DNA of 51,871 bases from Clostridiales bacterium (GTDB taxonomy: Bacteria > Bacillota > Clostridia > Christensenellales > Pumilibacteraceae): the NCBI GenBank assembly GCA_015055705.1, contig SVHR01000002.1:1-51871 (forward strand). Direction: 5' to 3'. The number at the start of each line of letters is the position of its first letter. The stretch's first letter is position 1. The notes beneath the pieces were generated by a model that had not been told where the DNA came from, searched no databases, and saw nothing but the letters and a program-made list of their open reading frames with translations. The translations under genes were made by a program, and so were the position numbers. This document shows positions 32,501-40,466 of this stretch, one piece after another.

Positions 32501-32537
32501 TTTGGAAATATCCGAGCTTATCGACCTTATCAAATAG
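29505..32537 (+). CDS. SNF2-family helicase with SWIM zinc finger
   Basis: 1010 residues. The N-terminus has a SWIM finger (CDC...CKH, about residues 68-85) for nucleic-acid or protein binding. A long middle region of unknown fold leads to an SNF2 ATPase from about 565: DDMGLGKS (Walker A), VVDEAQFIKN (Walker B, DEAQ), LTGTPIENS, and the C-terminal helicase lobe with QFTSML, SLRAGGTGLNLT and ATDRAYRIGQ. Such HepA-like ATPases remodel protein-DNA complexes; the bacterial role is poorly defined. A single-gene unit with its own promoter and terminator. Length is normal for the group. Confidence 0.92.
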   Translation: MPDFESLYSESQANAFTSAKKRFYDNKVFDLTESQEDGKTIIKGTVRGHRDYATTIVFDEQGGLYDYSCDCVGFNLSDGPCKHIIATALTYEEKNPDTSAAAIKYVSDSAVTGLIGAYSAMRRGKILREDPPVRLVPVLSLGGDDSIGLRFSIGKKRMYKVQNIESFASYLEHKQYHRYGAALAFEHAVYNFDEKSIPLVSFLARTVRENLSRGAVIKDRLMLSPSDFDDFIDSYIDLIEVEEGGASEGVRQIVRTPDSLKAQIRVDECEGGFEVQSNIDTFKLLAGKRYDYIMTAGRIYRVTSEFLDGTYKLLGALSARPKLFVAEADIGRFYNNVLCEAARFLDVKSDLDLTVFAVPELTASLYLDRDGGVVEGRLECKYGETEVDIFSQSALDRDYEAENALKDVLTKYFPYFPHLILESDDDVYKLLTEGLRSIRRLCAVYMTAELQKVTIRRPPGVKVGVKLSGDLIDIDLSDDDFTHEELLKIISAAQNKKYVRLGNDFVDIDDPGLRALAEVLTLSPTLSMPSYYAPHVTQKLGEFYDVSGEAGQIVDSGIEVPDCLRGVLRPYQESGLKWLGDLKASGYGGILADDMGLGKSLQIISLILASRLKTIIVCPTTLILNWESEFKKFAPFLKVLCVMGSAGERAALAARADEYDVVITSYELIRRDIELYTMEFDLAVVDEAQFIKNPETKNSRAVKSLKSKHRFALTGTPIENSLSELWSIFDFIMPGYLLSYAQFKETYEIKIVGGDVKAAEELRKLVMPFILRRLKSDVLKELPPKIETDIVCPLGAEQEEYYKAYLSLIRKSLLSDPAINKITVLTMLTKLRRICCDPSLEDSAYKGNSAKLEACMQLVDSAIKGGHKILIFSQFTSMLEIIRAQLLSRGITNYVLTGETPKSERIKFVNRFNKDETQVFLISLRAGGTGLNLTGADVVIHYDPWWNISVMNQATDRAYRIGQQRSVQVYSLLLSGTLEQKIVELQKRKARLSGLLEGNLEISELIDLIK

Positions 32538-32554
32538 AAAATAATGCTTGGCAA

Positions 32555-32584
32555 CAAAAACGAGCGTACGTAGCGGCGTTTTTG
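32555..32584 (+). terminator. Terminator of the SNF2 gene
   Basis: CAAAAACG (32555-32562) pairs with CGTTTTTG (32577-32584). Confidence 0.7.
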
Positions 32585-32633
32585 TAGCAAAACCATAATT
32601 TTGTTAAAAAAATTATATATAGAGGTAGAAAAA

Positions 32634-34454
32634 ATGAAAAAATTTAAGGCAGAATCAAGGCGACTTTTGGAGCTTATGATAAACTCCATTTACACAAACA
32701 AGGAGATCTTTTTGCGAGAGCTTATTTCCAACGCAAGCGACGCAATAGACAAGCTTCATTTTATTTCGCTTACCGATGAGGGCGCAAGCAGGGACTTTGC
32801 AATAAGAATAGATATTGACGAGGCGGCTCGTACGCTTACCATTAGCGACAACGGTATCGGTATGAGCGAAAAGGAGCTGGAGGATAACCTCGGCACGATT
32901 GCAAACAGCGGCACCTTTAAGTTCAAGGCAGAGCATAAGACGGACGAGGAGCTTATCGGTCAGTTTGGCGTGGGCTTTTATTCGGCATTTATGGTGGCAG
33001 ACAAGGTCGAGGTGGTATCTAAAAGGTACGGTGAGGACGAGGCATATAAGTGGACGAGCTGTGGCGCGGACGGTTATGAGATAGAAAAATCGGAGCGCGA
33101 GCAAAGTGGCTCGACTGTTACGCTGTATCTTAAGCCAAACGAGGACGACAATCAAACGGACAACTATTTGTCCGAGTGGCACATAGGCGAGCTTGTCAAA
33201 AAATATTCTGACTTTATCCGCTACCCCATAAATATGGAATGCACCGGTCAGCGCAAAAAGGAAGGCACAGACGAGTGGGAGGAATTTAAGGAGCTTCGCA
33301 CCCTTAACAGTCGCACTCCCATTTGGAAAAAGGCAAAGGGAAGCGTAAGCCAAAAGGATTATTTTGATTTTTACCGTAACAGATATTACGACATGGAAGA
33401 TCCGCTTCATTACTTTGCGGCTTCAACCGAGGGCGCGCTGACCTACAACGCACTTATTTACGTGCCGCAAAAAGCACCGTACGACTATTATAGCGAGGGC
33501 TTTAGGCGTGGGCTTTCGTTGTACGTAAACGGCGTTCTTATTATGGATAAATGTGAGGATTTGTTGCCACCGTATCTTGGTTTTTTGCGCGGCGTGGTAG
33601 ACAGCAGTGACCTTTCGCTTAATATTTCGCGCGAGATGCTTCAAAAGGACCGACAGCTTAAGGCACTTGCTCAGGGTATTCAAAAGCGCATTGTAGGCGA
33701 GTTCAAAAAGCTACTTAGCTCTGACCGCGAAAAGTACGACAAGCTTTTTGCTGAGTACGGTGCAAGCATAAAGTTTGGCGTGTATGACAGCTTCGGCGCA
33801 AAAAAGGACGAATATAAGGACCTTATAATGTTCCGCACCTCTAAGTCCGAGGGGCTTAGCACGCTTTCGGAGTACGTTAGCCGTATGAAGGAGGGTCAGA
33901 CCGAAATTTATTACGCTTCGGGTAAGTCTATTGAGGCAATCGAGCGCACCCCGCAGGTCGAGGGAATGAAGGCAAAGGATACCGAGATTTTGTACCTTAC
34001 CGACAATATTGACGAGTTTGTTATGCAGGTGCTTCGCGAGTACGACGGCAAAAAGCTGACGCCCGTTTCGGCGGCAGGCGAAAAAGAAAGCGACGGTTCG
34101 TTTGACGGCTTGCTTAAATTTATGACCAAGGCGCTTGACGGCAAGGTTAAGGCGGTGCGACTTAATTCGGGCATAGGCTCGTACCCGTCGTGCATTACCG
34201 CCGAGGGAGAAATTTCTTTTGAAATGGAGCGCATAATGAGGGCTATGCCTAATGGCAATGGAATTAAGGCGACTCGTGTTCTCGAGATTAACCCGAGGCA
34301 CGACATTATTGTAAGGGCAAAGGACTTGCTTGACACCGACGAGGATAGACTTACCGCTATCACAAAAATTTTATATGGCGAAGCACAAATTCTTGCCGGT
34401 TTAGAACTTGACGAGAGTGCCGATTTTGTAGTAAACTTAAATAAGATGATTTAA
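32634..34454 (+). CDS. htpG: Chaperone HtpG (Hsp90)
   Basis: 606 residues, an ATP-dependent dimeric chaperone. The N-terminal GHKL ATPase has LLELMINSIYTNKEIFLRELISNASDA, DNGIGM and GQFGVGFYSAFMVA. The middle domain shows SDLSLNISREMLQ, and a C-terminal dimerisation domain follows. I use ATG 32634 after AGAGG; an upstream in-frame TTG at 32601 would add 11 residues with no ribosome-binding site. No CIRCE or other heat-shock operator is visible. pyrR follows after 14 nt and may share its transcript. Confidence 0.95.
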   Translation: MKKFKAESRRLLELMINSIYTNKEIFLRELISNASDAIDKLHFISLTDEGASRDFAIRIDIDEAARTLTISDNGIGMSEKELEDNLGTIANSGTFKFKAEHKTDEELIGQFGVGFYSAFMVADKVEVVSKRYGEDEAYKWTSCGADGYEIEKSEREQSGSTVTLYLKPNEDDNQTDNYLSEWHIGELVKKYSDFIRYPINMECTGQRKKEGTDEWEEFKELRTLNSRTPIWKKAKGSVSQKDYFDFYRNRYYDMEDPLHYFAASTEGALTYNALIYVPQKAPYDYYSEGFRRGLSLYVNGVLIMDKCEDLLPPYLGFLRGVVDSSDLSLNISREMLQKDRQLKALAQGIQKRIVGEFKKLLSSDREKYDKLFAEYGASIKFGVYDSFGAKKDEYKDLIMFRTSKSEGLSTLSEYVSRMKEGQTEIYYASGKSIEAIERTPQVEGMKAKDTEILYLTDNIDEFVMQVLREYDGKKLTPVSAAGEKESDGSFDGLLKFMTKALDGKVKAVRLNSGIGSYPSCITAEGEISFEMERIMRAMPNGNGIKATRVLEINPRHDIIVRAKDLLDTDEDRLTAITKILYGEAQILAGLELDESADFVVNLNKMI

Positions 34455-34468
34455 TAGGGAGGATAATT

Positions 34469-34960
34469 ATGGAACTTAAGGCTAATCTTTTGGACGAAGG
34501 CGGCGTTAAGCGTGCGCTTAACCGTATCGCACATGAAATTATCGAGAAGAATAAGGGTGTAGAAAACGTTATTTTGGTGGGACTCAAAAGCCGTGGTATG
34601 CCGCTTGCTCAGCATATTCAGGGCGTAATCAAGCAGGCAACCGACTTTGAGGTGCCGGTTTACGAGCTTGACCCCACAAAAAAGGGAGAAAACCTTTTTG
34701 ACCCCACAGGCAAAAGAGCAGTAATTGTAGACGACGTTATGTACACCGGTAGAACTGTGCGTGCCGCAATGGAGAAGATTCTCAGCTTTGGTAAGGCTGC
34801 GCGTGTTCAGCTTGCCGTGCTTATCGACCGCGGTCATCACGAGCTTCCCATTCGCCCCGACTTTGTGGGTAAAAACGTGCCGACAGCTAAAAACGAGGTT
34901 ATCTCGGTTAACTTCCCGCCGTTTGATAAGGTTATTGGCGTAGATATTTTCGAGCTGTAA
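34469..34960 (+). CDS. pyrR: Bifunctional pyrimidine regulator PyrR / uracil phosphoribosyltransferase
   Basis: 163 residues. The PRPP-binding loop VIVDDVMYTGRTVRAAM and the N-terminal ILVGLKSRGMPLA identify PyrR, which binds pyr mRNA in response to UMP and also converts uracil to UMP. GGGAGGA precedes the ATG. It is downstream of htpG instead of heading a pyr operon, and no PyrR-binding hairpin is visible near it, so its targets lie elsewhere. Confidence 0.92.
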   Translation: MELKANLLDEGGVKRALNRIAHEIIEKNKGVENVILVGLKSRGMPLAQHIQGVIKQATDFEVPVYELDPTKKGENLFDPTGKRAVIVDDVMYTGRTVRAAMEKILSFGKAARVQLAVLIDRGHHELPIRPDFVGKNVPTAKNEVISVNFPPFDKVIGVDIFEL

Positions 34961-34962
34961 AA

Positions 34963-34998
34963 ATCGCTTGCCTTGTTGCGGCAAGAAGCGATAGCTTT
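34963..34998 (+). terminator. Hairpin terminator after pyrR
   Basis: ATCGCTT (34963-34969) with AAGCGAT (34986-34992), enclosing GCC/GGC, followed by a T-containing tail. Confidence 0.65.
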
Positions 34999-35055
34999 TA
35001 TCCTTGCGTTTGATTTTTGGCGCGGTGTGACAAGGACTGTAAAGTAATAATACAT

Positions 35056-35075
35056 AAAAACGACTATACGTTTTT
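35056..35075 (+). terminator. Second hairpin after pyrR
   Basis: AAAAACG with CGTTTTT around ACTATA. Confidence 0.5.
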
Positions 35076-35120
35076 GCGTTTTTTGGTCATAGCGGCAATT
35101 CATCTAGCACAATAAAAAGA

Positions 35121-35166
35121 AAGAGAGAACAAATTGGTTTAGTTGCCAAAATGTTCTCTCTTTTTT
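35121..35166 (+). terminator. Third hairpin, same family as 1085-1127
   Basis: AAGAGAGAACA (35121-35131) pairs with TGTTCTCTCTT (35152-35162) with an inner TTGG/CCAA stem, then a T run. The outer arm matches that of the hairpin at 1085, with a changed but still paired inner stem. Confidence 0.75.
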
Positions 35167-35170
35167 GCTT

Positions 35171-35325
35171 AGTGAAGTTTTTGCTAACGCAAAAGTGAAG
35201 TTGTGCTATGCCCAGTGAAGTTGCGTAGCTTACGCTCGCAGTGAAGTTAAGTTTGCCCTAAACTTCGCCGCTCGGCGAAACTTCACTCACTTTAGTAGAA
35301 CTTCACTATCGCAGATAACTTCACT
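35171..35325. repeat. AGTGAAGTT array with small hairpin spacers
   Basis: AGTGAAGTT occurs at 35171, 35194, 35214 and 35240; its inverse AACTTCACT at 35279, 35299 and 35317. The forward and inverse blocks face each other. Several spacers are small palindromes, e.g. TTTGC..GCAAA, GCGTA..TACGC, CGCCG-CT-CGGCG. No gene is present. Confidence 0.8.
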
Positions 35326-35346
35326 TGCCCGCAAGGGCAAACTTAG

Positions 35347-35380
35347 TTAGCGTGATACTCCGATTGGAGTATTGCGCTAA
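35347..35380 (-). terminator. Hairpin at the end of the thioredoxin gene
   Basis: TTAGCG plus ATACTCC pairs with GGAGTAT plus GCGCTAA around GATT. It includes the TAG stop of the thioredoxin gene. No T tract follows, so its efficiency is uncertain. Confidence 0.45.
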
Positions 35381-35673
35381 AGCACGAATTCCTTTAGGGA
35401 TTCGAGGTCGAGTAAGCCTACCGACTTGTCGGCAAGGTTGCCGTCCTTAAAAAGGAGCAGGGTGGGTATGCTCATAATACCAAAGCGCTTTGCAAGCTCG
35501 GGGCTTTCGTCCACGTTTACCTTGCAGATTTTTACGCCGGTGTTTTCGCGGTCAAGCTGCTCGAGGATAGGAGCAAGCATTTTGCAAGGGCCGCACCACG
35601 CCGCCCAAAAGTCGACGAGGACGGTGCCGCTGCTGATTTCGCTGTCAAAATCGTTTACCGATAAATTTTTCAT
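35377..35673 (-). CDS. trxA: Thioredoxin
   Basis: 98 residues, the standard small thioredoxin with redox centre WCGPC and cis-Pro motif SIPTLLLF. It reduces protein disulfides using TrxB. AAGGAGGTAATTT precedes the ATG, one of the strongest ribosome-binding sites here. It lies 40 nt after the peptidase gene on the same strand, probably one transcript. Confidence 0.94.
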   Translation of the reverse strand: MKNLSVNDFDSEISSGTVLVDFWAAWCGPCKMLAPILEQLDRENTGVKICKVNVDESPELAKRFGIMSIPTLLLFKDGNLADKSVGLLDLESLKEFVL

Positions 35674-35713
35674 AAATTACCTCCTTATGTAGTATTGACT
35701 AAATTACTACAGT

Positions 35714-37102
35714 TTATTTTGCAAGCTCTATCATAGCGTGCTTATAAATTTCTGCCGCCTTGTAAAATTCTTCGATAGAAACGTGCTCGTCAATGTTGTG
35801 AATATTAGTTTCGGTTCCCTCAAAGGTGGGGCCAAATGCTACGGTGTTGGGAAGCTCACGCGCGTAGGTTCCGCCGCCGCAAATAAGGCACTTGCCCTCC
35901 TTGCCGGTGCATTTTTCATAAACCGAAAGAAGGGTTTGCACAAGCGGAGAATCCTTTTTGATATAAAGGTTGGGAGCGTACTTTTTTTCCTCAACCTTGC
36001 TTCTGCCGGGTAGCTGATTGAGAATCTGCTTTTTGATTTCCTCGTGCGAAGCGCAAACGGGAAGTCGCATATCAAGGCTGAAATAAAGCTTGTCGTCGTC
36101 TACCTTGATGATGCCCATGCTCATGGTAAGCTCGCCGCTGACCTCGTCGCTCTTATAAATTCCAAGTGCTTCTGCGCCGGTGCTAAGGCAGATTTTTTCG
36201 TTAAAGAAGTTTACAAGGTCGCTTTTTTCGGTAAAGCAGGCAAGAAGTCTAAACAGCTTCCAGATTGCGTTGTCTGCCTTGGTAGGAGCCATTGCGTGAC
36301 CTGCTACGCCCTTTGCCTCGATGGTAATAACCTCGTCCTCTGCGGTAATCGAGTAGTCCTCGATGCGATAGCCTGCCGCCAAGATTCCGCCGACCACTTG
36401 GGTAGAGGTGAAAAGCTTGTCACAGGCCTCGCCGCCGCAGATGTCAAGAATTTGCTTGCCAAGCTCGCTGTCGCGGAAAATGCTGATTTTTGCGTGGTCA
36501 GGTACTACGTTGTAGCTTTCGCCGCCGCTGATAAACGCAACGTTCTTTGCAAAGAAGTCGTCAAGCGGAACAGAGTACATAAGGTGCAAAATTCCCTTTT
36601 CGCTGTTGATAAGCGGGAAGTCCGAATCGGGCACGAAGCTCATCGAGGGAATCTCGCCGTGGTTTACGTAATGCTTGATGCATGCGCTGCCGTGCTCCTC
36701 GTTGCAGCCTGCAATAATGCGTATACGCTTGTTAAGCTTTATTGCGCTTTCCTTAATTTCCTTAAGTGCGTGCAGGCACATAACAACGCTGCCCTTGTCG
36801 TCCACAACGCCACGGCCAAAAAGGGTGTCGTCCTTTATTACAAGCGTAAACGGATCGGTCGACCAGCCCTCGCCTGCAGGAACAACGTCGAGGTGGCAAA
36901 GTGCACCAATGCATTCCTTGCCCTCGCCGTATTCGGCATAGCCGCAGTAGCCGTCGTAGCTACCCGTCCTAAAGCCGTATTCCTCGGCCTTAGCAAGGAA
37001 CCAGTCAAGGGCCTCGCGGCAGCCCTCGCCAAACGGAGCGCCCTCCTTAGCTTCGCTCAAAACGCTTTTTATAGAAATAATTTCTGCTAAATCCTTTAAC
37101 AT
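35714..37102 (-). CDS. Sapep/PepV-type Mn/Zn dipeptidase (M20 family)
   Basis: 462 residues. Metal ligands of the family can be placed: CHLDVVP, GRGVVDDKG, GCNEEHGS, VPDSDFP and the C-terminal ETNIHNIDEHV. The lid domain inserted in the middle (about 190-350) is as in PepV/Sapep. It removes N-terminal residues from small peptides in the cytoplasm. The ribosome-binding site (AAAGGTAGG) is rather far from the ATG. Upstream of trxA on the same strand. Confidence 0.9.
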   Translation of the reverse strand: MLKDLAEIISIKSVLSEAKEGAPFGEGCREALDWFLAKAEEYGFRTGSYDGYCGYAEYGEGKECIGALCHLDVVPAGEGWSTDPFTLVIKDDTLFGRGVVDDKGSVVMCLHALKEIKESAIKLNKRIRIIAGCNEEHGSACIKHYVNHGEIPSMSFVPDSDFPLINSEKGILHLMYSVPLDDFFAKNVAFISGGESYNVVPDHAKISIFRDSELGKQILDICGGEACDKLFTSTQVVGGILAAGYRIEDYSITAEDEVITIEAKGVAGHAMAPTKADNAIWKLFRLLACFTEKSDLVNFFNEKICLSTGAEALGIYKSDEVSGELTMSMGIIKVDDDKLYFSLDMRLPVCASHEEIKKQILNQLPGRSKVEEKKYAPNLYIKKDSPLVQTLLSVYEKCTGKEGKCLICGGGTYARELPNTVAFGPTFEGTETNIHNIDEHVSIEEFYKAAEIYKHAMIELAK

Positions 37103-37264
37103 AAATCAAAAACCTACCTTTTGTATTTGGTGGCATTCGCCGCCATAAATCAAGTGGCAAAGCAAATATGCCCTGATTAAGCCTAATTATACTAAATGTA
37201 CGGGCGCTATGTCAAGTAAAAGACAAGAATAACAAAACAAACATCAAAAAAGGGGGCAATAAAC

Positions 37265-37293
37265 TTGCTTTATTTATAAATTTATTTTATAAT
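37265..37293 (+). promoter_or_regulatory. Promoter of the gltX operon
   Basis: TTGCTT (37265-37270), 17-bp spacer, TATAAT (37288-37293). The leader is about 38 nt, too short for a T-box. Confidence 0.75.
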
Positions 37294-37337
37294 ATAACTA
37301 ACTTAGGCGTGTGCGCCTGCCAATCAAAGAGGTAACT

Positions 37338-38759
37338 ATGAAAGAGGTCAGAACAAGATTTGCGCCGTCCCCCACCGGCTATTTGCATATCGGCGGCTTA
37401 AGAACGGCGCTTTACGCATATTTGTATGCTAAGAAAAACGGCGGCAAGTTTATTTTGAGAATCGAGGACACCGACAGGGAAAGATACGTTCCCGGCTCGG
37501 TGGAGATTATCTATTCCACCATGAGGGACGCAGGGCTTATTTATGACGAGGGTCCGGACGTTGGCGGCGATTACGGTCCGTACATTCAAAGCGAACGCAA
37601 AAACGCATACCTCGAATACGCCAAGCAGCTTGTGGAAAACGGTAGCGCATACTACTGCTTCTGCGACAAGGAGCGCTTGGAAAAGATTCACAGCGAGGGC
37701 GCAACCAAGTACGATAAGCACTGCCTCAGCCTTAGCAAGGAGGAGGTTCAGGCTCGTCTTGACCGCGGTGACAGCTATGTAATCAGACAAAATATTCCGC
37801 TTACGGGCTCGACCACCTACACCGATATGGTGTTTGGCGACATCACGGTGGAGAACAAGGAGCTTGAGGATAACATTTTGATTAAGTCGGACGGAATGCC
37901 CACTTACAACTTTGCTAACGTGGTAGACGACCACCTTATGGGCATAAACTACGTTATTCGCGGAGTAGAGTACCTTAGCAGTACGCCCAAGTACAACCTT
38001 ATGTACGACGGCTTGGGCTGGGAGCGTCCGCACTACATTCATTTGCAGCCCATCATGCGTGACGCAACCCACAAGCTGTCTAAGCGTTACGGCGATGCAA
38101 GCTACGAGGACTTTATCAAAAAGGGATTTCTTAAGGAAGCGATTATCAACTATATCGCGCTTTTGGGCTGGAGCAGTAAGGACAATACCGAAAAGTTCAG
38201 CCTTAGTGAGCTTGTAGAAAAATTCGACCTTTCGGGCGTAAGCCATTCGCCCAGCATCTTTGACGAGCAGAAGATGAGATACATCAACTCGCTGTACGTA
38301 AAAGAGATGACCGAGGACGAATTTCACGACTACGCTATGAAGTTTTACGGTAATTACGACTATCTTAAGGGGCTTGACCTTAGGTATCTTTCGTCGTTGC
38401 TTTGCTCCCGTGTAGAGGTGTTTAGCGATATCGGCAAGCTTACCGAATTCCTTACCTGCTTTGACGGCTTTGACCTTTCTCTTTTTGCCAACGCAAAGTG
38501 GAAGACTGACGTAGAGGTTGCTAAGGCAATGCTTCCCAGCTTAATCGAGCTTACGGAGAATTCGTTTGATAGTCTTCACGACGCGCTTATCGCTTACGGC
38601 GAAAAGGCAGGGTACAAAAAGGGACAGGTGCTTTGGATTTACCGCATAGCACTTACCGGCGCGCAGTCCACTCCGGGCGGTGCTGTGGAAATGGCTTTGC
38701 TTCTTGGTAAGGAAGAAAGCCTTCGCAGACTTAACGAGTGCCTAAAGAGGCTTGGATAA
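37338..38759 (+). CDS. gltX: Glutamyl-tRNA synthetase
   Basis: 473 residues, class I synthetase charging tRNA-Glu (and possibly tRNA-Gln where GatCAB exists). The HIGH motif is in APSPTGYLHIGGLRTALY and the KMSKS-type loop is HKLSKRYGD. ATG 37338 follows AGAGG; a GTG at 37311 would add 9 unlikely residues. First gene of a tight operon with mrnC, thyA, folA and rlmB. Confidence 0.95.
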   Translation: MKEVRTRFAPSPTGYLHIGGLRTALYAYLYAKKNGGKFILRIEDTDRERYVPGSVEIIYSTMRDAGLIYDEGPDVGGDYGPYIQSERKNAYLEYAKQLVENGSAYYCFCDKERLEKIHSEGATKYDKHCLSLSKEEVQARLDRGDSYVIRQNIPLTGSTTYTDMVFGDITVENKELEDNILIKSDGMPTYNFANVVDDHLMGINYVIRGVEYLSSTPKYNLMYDGLGWERPHYIHLQPIMRDATHKLSKRYGDASYEDFIKKGFLKEAIINYIALLGWSSKDNTEKFSLSELVEKFDLSGVSHSPSIFDEQKMRYINSLYVKEMTEDEFHDYAMKFYGNYDYLKGLDLRYLSSLLCSRVEVFSDIGKLTEFLTCFDGFDLSLFANAKWKTDVEVAKAMLPSLIELTENSFDSLHDALIAYGEKAGYKKGQVLWIYRIALTGAQSTPGGAVEMALLLGKEESLRRLNECLKRLG

Positions 38760-39152
38760 ATGGAGTTTAGGGCAGTAGATACAATCAAGTGCACCACGCT
38801 TGCTTTCGTGGGTGACGCCGTGTTTTCGCTGTACGTTCGCAGTCAGCTTGGCGGCGATCCGCGCATTTCCACCAAGGAGCTTATGAGTCGAAGCTCGACC
38901 ATCGTCAGCGCGGTGGTTCAGGCTCGCATTCACGACGCAGTTTTGGACAGTCTTACCGAGGACGAGCAGGCGCTTATGAACAGATGCCGTAACGCTCACG
39001 TTGTAAACAAGGCAAAAAACGCTTCTATGCGTGAGTACAAAAAGGCGACTGCGCTGGAGGGGCTGCTCGGTGCGCTGTATCTTACAGGGCAAACCGAAAG
39101 ACTTGATAAGCTGCTAAAAATTTGTTACGAAATCGGAGGGGCTAATGAGTAA
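38760..39152 (+). CDS. mrnC: Mini-ribonuclease 3
   Basis: 130 residues: a catalytic RNase III domain without the RNA-binding domain, which trims 23S rRNA ends in bacilli. The motif LAFVGDAVFSLYVRSQL and the second acidic site ALEGLLGALYLTG are present. It follows gltX with no gap and overlaps thyA by 8 nt. The usual neighbours (cysS upstream, rlmB downstream) are only partly kept: here gltX precedes it and thyA-folA split it from rlmB. Confidence 0.9.
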   Translation: MEFRAVDTIKCTTLAFVGDAVFSLYVRSQLGGDPRISTKELMSRSSTIVSAVVQARIHDAVLDSLTEDEQALMNRCRNAHVVNKAKNASMREYKKATALEGLLGALYLTGQTERLDKLLKICYEIGGANE

Positions 39153-39975
39153 GGCCGATAAAATTTTTGTACAAAATCTTAAGGACATAATCGAAAACGG
39201 CTTTTGGGACACGGGCTATGACGTCAGGCCGCATTGGGAGGACGGCACTCCCGCTCACACCGTAAAAAGGTTTTGTATTGTCAACCGCTACGACCTATCG
39301 CAGGAGTTCCCCATAATCACCGTGCGTAAGACGAATTTGCGTAACGCCGTGGACGAGCTTCTTTGGATTTGGCAGAAAAAAAGCAACAACGTACACGAGC
39401 TTTGCAGTCACATCTGGGACGCGTGGGCGGACGAAAGCGGCAGTATAGGCAAGGCGTACGGATATCAGCTGGGTGTAAAGCATAAGTATAAAGAGGGCGA
39501 GTTTGACCAAGTGGACAGAGTGCTGTTCGACCTGAAAAACAACAAGCTCTCCAGGCGCATTATGACCAATCTTTACGTTCATCAAGACCTTGCGGAAATG
39601 AATCTTTATCCGTGTGCGTACTCGGTGACCTTCAACGTGACGGGGGATAGGCTTAACGCCGTTCTTAATCAGCGCTCGCAGGATATGCTTACCGCCAACA
39701 ACTGGAACGTTGTTCAGTACGCCGTTTTGGTGCATATGATGGCGCAGGTCAGCGGACTTAAGGTAGGTGAGCTTGTGCACGTAATTGCAGACGCGCACCT
39801 ATATGACAGGCATATTCCCATTGCAAAAAGGCTGATTGAGGCGGAGCAGTTTGACGCTCCTAAATTTACTATAAACGAGAGCGTTGACGACTTTTATAAA
39901 TTTACGCCGGACGACTTTGTGCTTGAAGGATACAAGTTCACGCCGCTTGGCGAAAAAATCGAGGTGGCGATATGA
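39145..39975 (+). CDS. thyA: Thymidylate synthase
   Basis: 276 residues. Makes dTMP from dUMP with methylene-THF. The catalytic Cys is residue 157 in LYPCAYSV (canonical PPCH is altered to PCAYS), with LNQRSQDMLTANNWNVVQYA binding dUMP and the N-terminal WQKKSNNV region typical of the Firmicutes branch. A GGAGGGG site inside the end of mrnC drives it. Overlaps folA by 4 nt (ATGA). The product dihydrofolate is recycled by the next gene. Confidence 0.93.
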   Translation: MSKADKIFVQNLKDIIENGFWDTGYDVRPHWEDGTPAHTVKRFCIVNRYDLSQEFPIITVRKTNLRNAVDELLWIWQKKSNNVHELCSHIWDAWADESGSIGKAYGYQLGVKHKYKEGEFDQVDRVLFDLKNNKLSRRIMTNLYVHQDLAEMNLYPCAYSVTFNVTGDRLNAVLNQRSQDMLTANNWNVVQYAVLVHMMAQVSGLKVGELVHVIADAHLYDRHIPIAKRLIEAEQFDAPKFTINESVDDFYKFTPDDFVLEGYKFTPLGEKIEVAI

Positions 39976-40466
39976 GAATTATAGTTGCCGTAAGCAGCGA
40001 CTGGGGCATTGGCAAGGATAACAAGCTACTCTTTTCGCTAAAAGAGGACATGAGGTTTTTTAGAGAAACGACCATGGGCAAGGTGGTGGTTATGGGCAAA
40101 AACACCTATCTCTCGTTGCCTAAGCGTCCGCTAAAAAACAGGACGAATATCGTGCTTAGCAGCACTCAGTTTGGTGACGGAGCAATCAGTGTAAGCAGTA
40201 TGGACGCACTTTTTGCCGAGGTTGGCAAATACGACACCGACGAGGTATACGTTATTGGCGGCGCAAGCATGTACAGGCAGATGCTTCCGTACTGCGACAT
40301 TGCTTATATTACAAAGGTAAAAGCGACTGCCGAGGCGGACACATATTTTACCGACCTTGACGCTTGCCCCGATTGGGAGTGCGTAAGGGAAAGGGACGCC
40401 GAGGACACTTATCCGATAACGTTCTGCACCTACAAAAATAACAACGTAAAGAGGTACGAGATATGA
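39972..40466 (+). CDS. folA: Dihydrofolate reductase
   Basis: 164 residues. NADPH-dependent reduction of dihydrofolate. Family features: IIVAVSSDWGIGKDNKLLFSL at the N-terminus, GKVVVMGKNTYLSLP, and VYVIGGASMYRQML. Overlaps both thyA and rlmB by ATGA junctions, so thymidylate synthesis and folate recycling are coupled at translation. Confidence 0.93.
   Translation: MRIIVAVSSDWGIGKDNKLLFSLKEDMRFFRETTMGKVVVMGKNTYLSLPKRPLKNRTNIVLSSTQFGDGAISVSSMDALFAEVGKYDTDEVYVIGGASMYRQMLPYCDIAYITKVKATAEADTYFTDLDACPDWECVRERDAEDTYPITFCTYKNNNVKRYEI

Noticed and set aside
35171-35325. CRISPR array
   Set aside because: The repeat unit is only 9 bp, spacers are short, uneven and self-complementary, orientation flips midway, and no cas gene is near.
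37294-37337. T-box leader of gltX
   Set aside because: The leader is about 40 nt and lacks the TGGN/T-box sequence.
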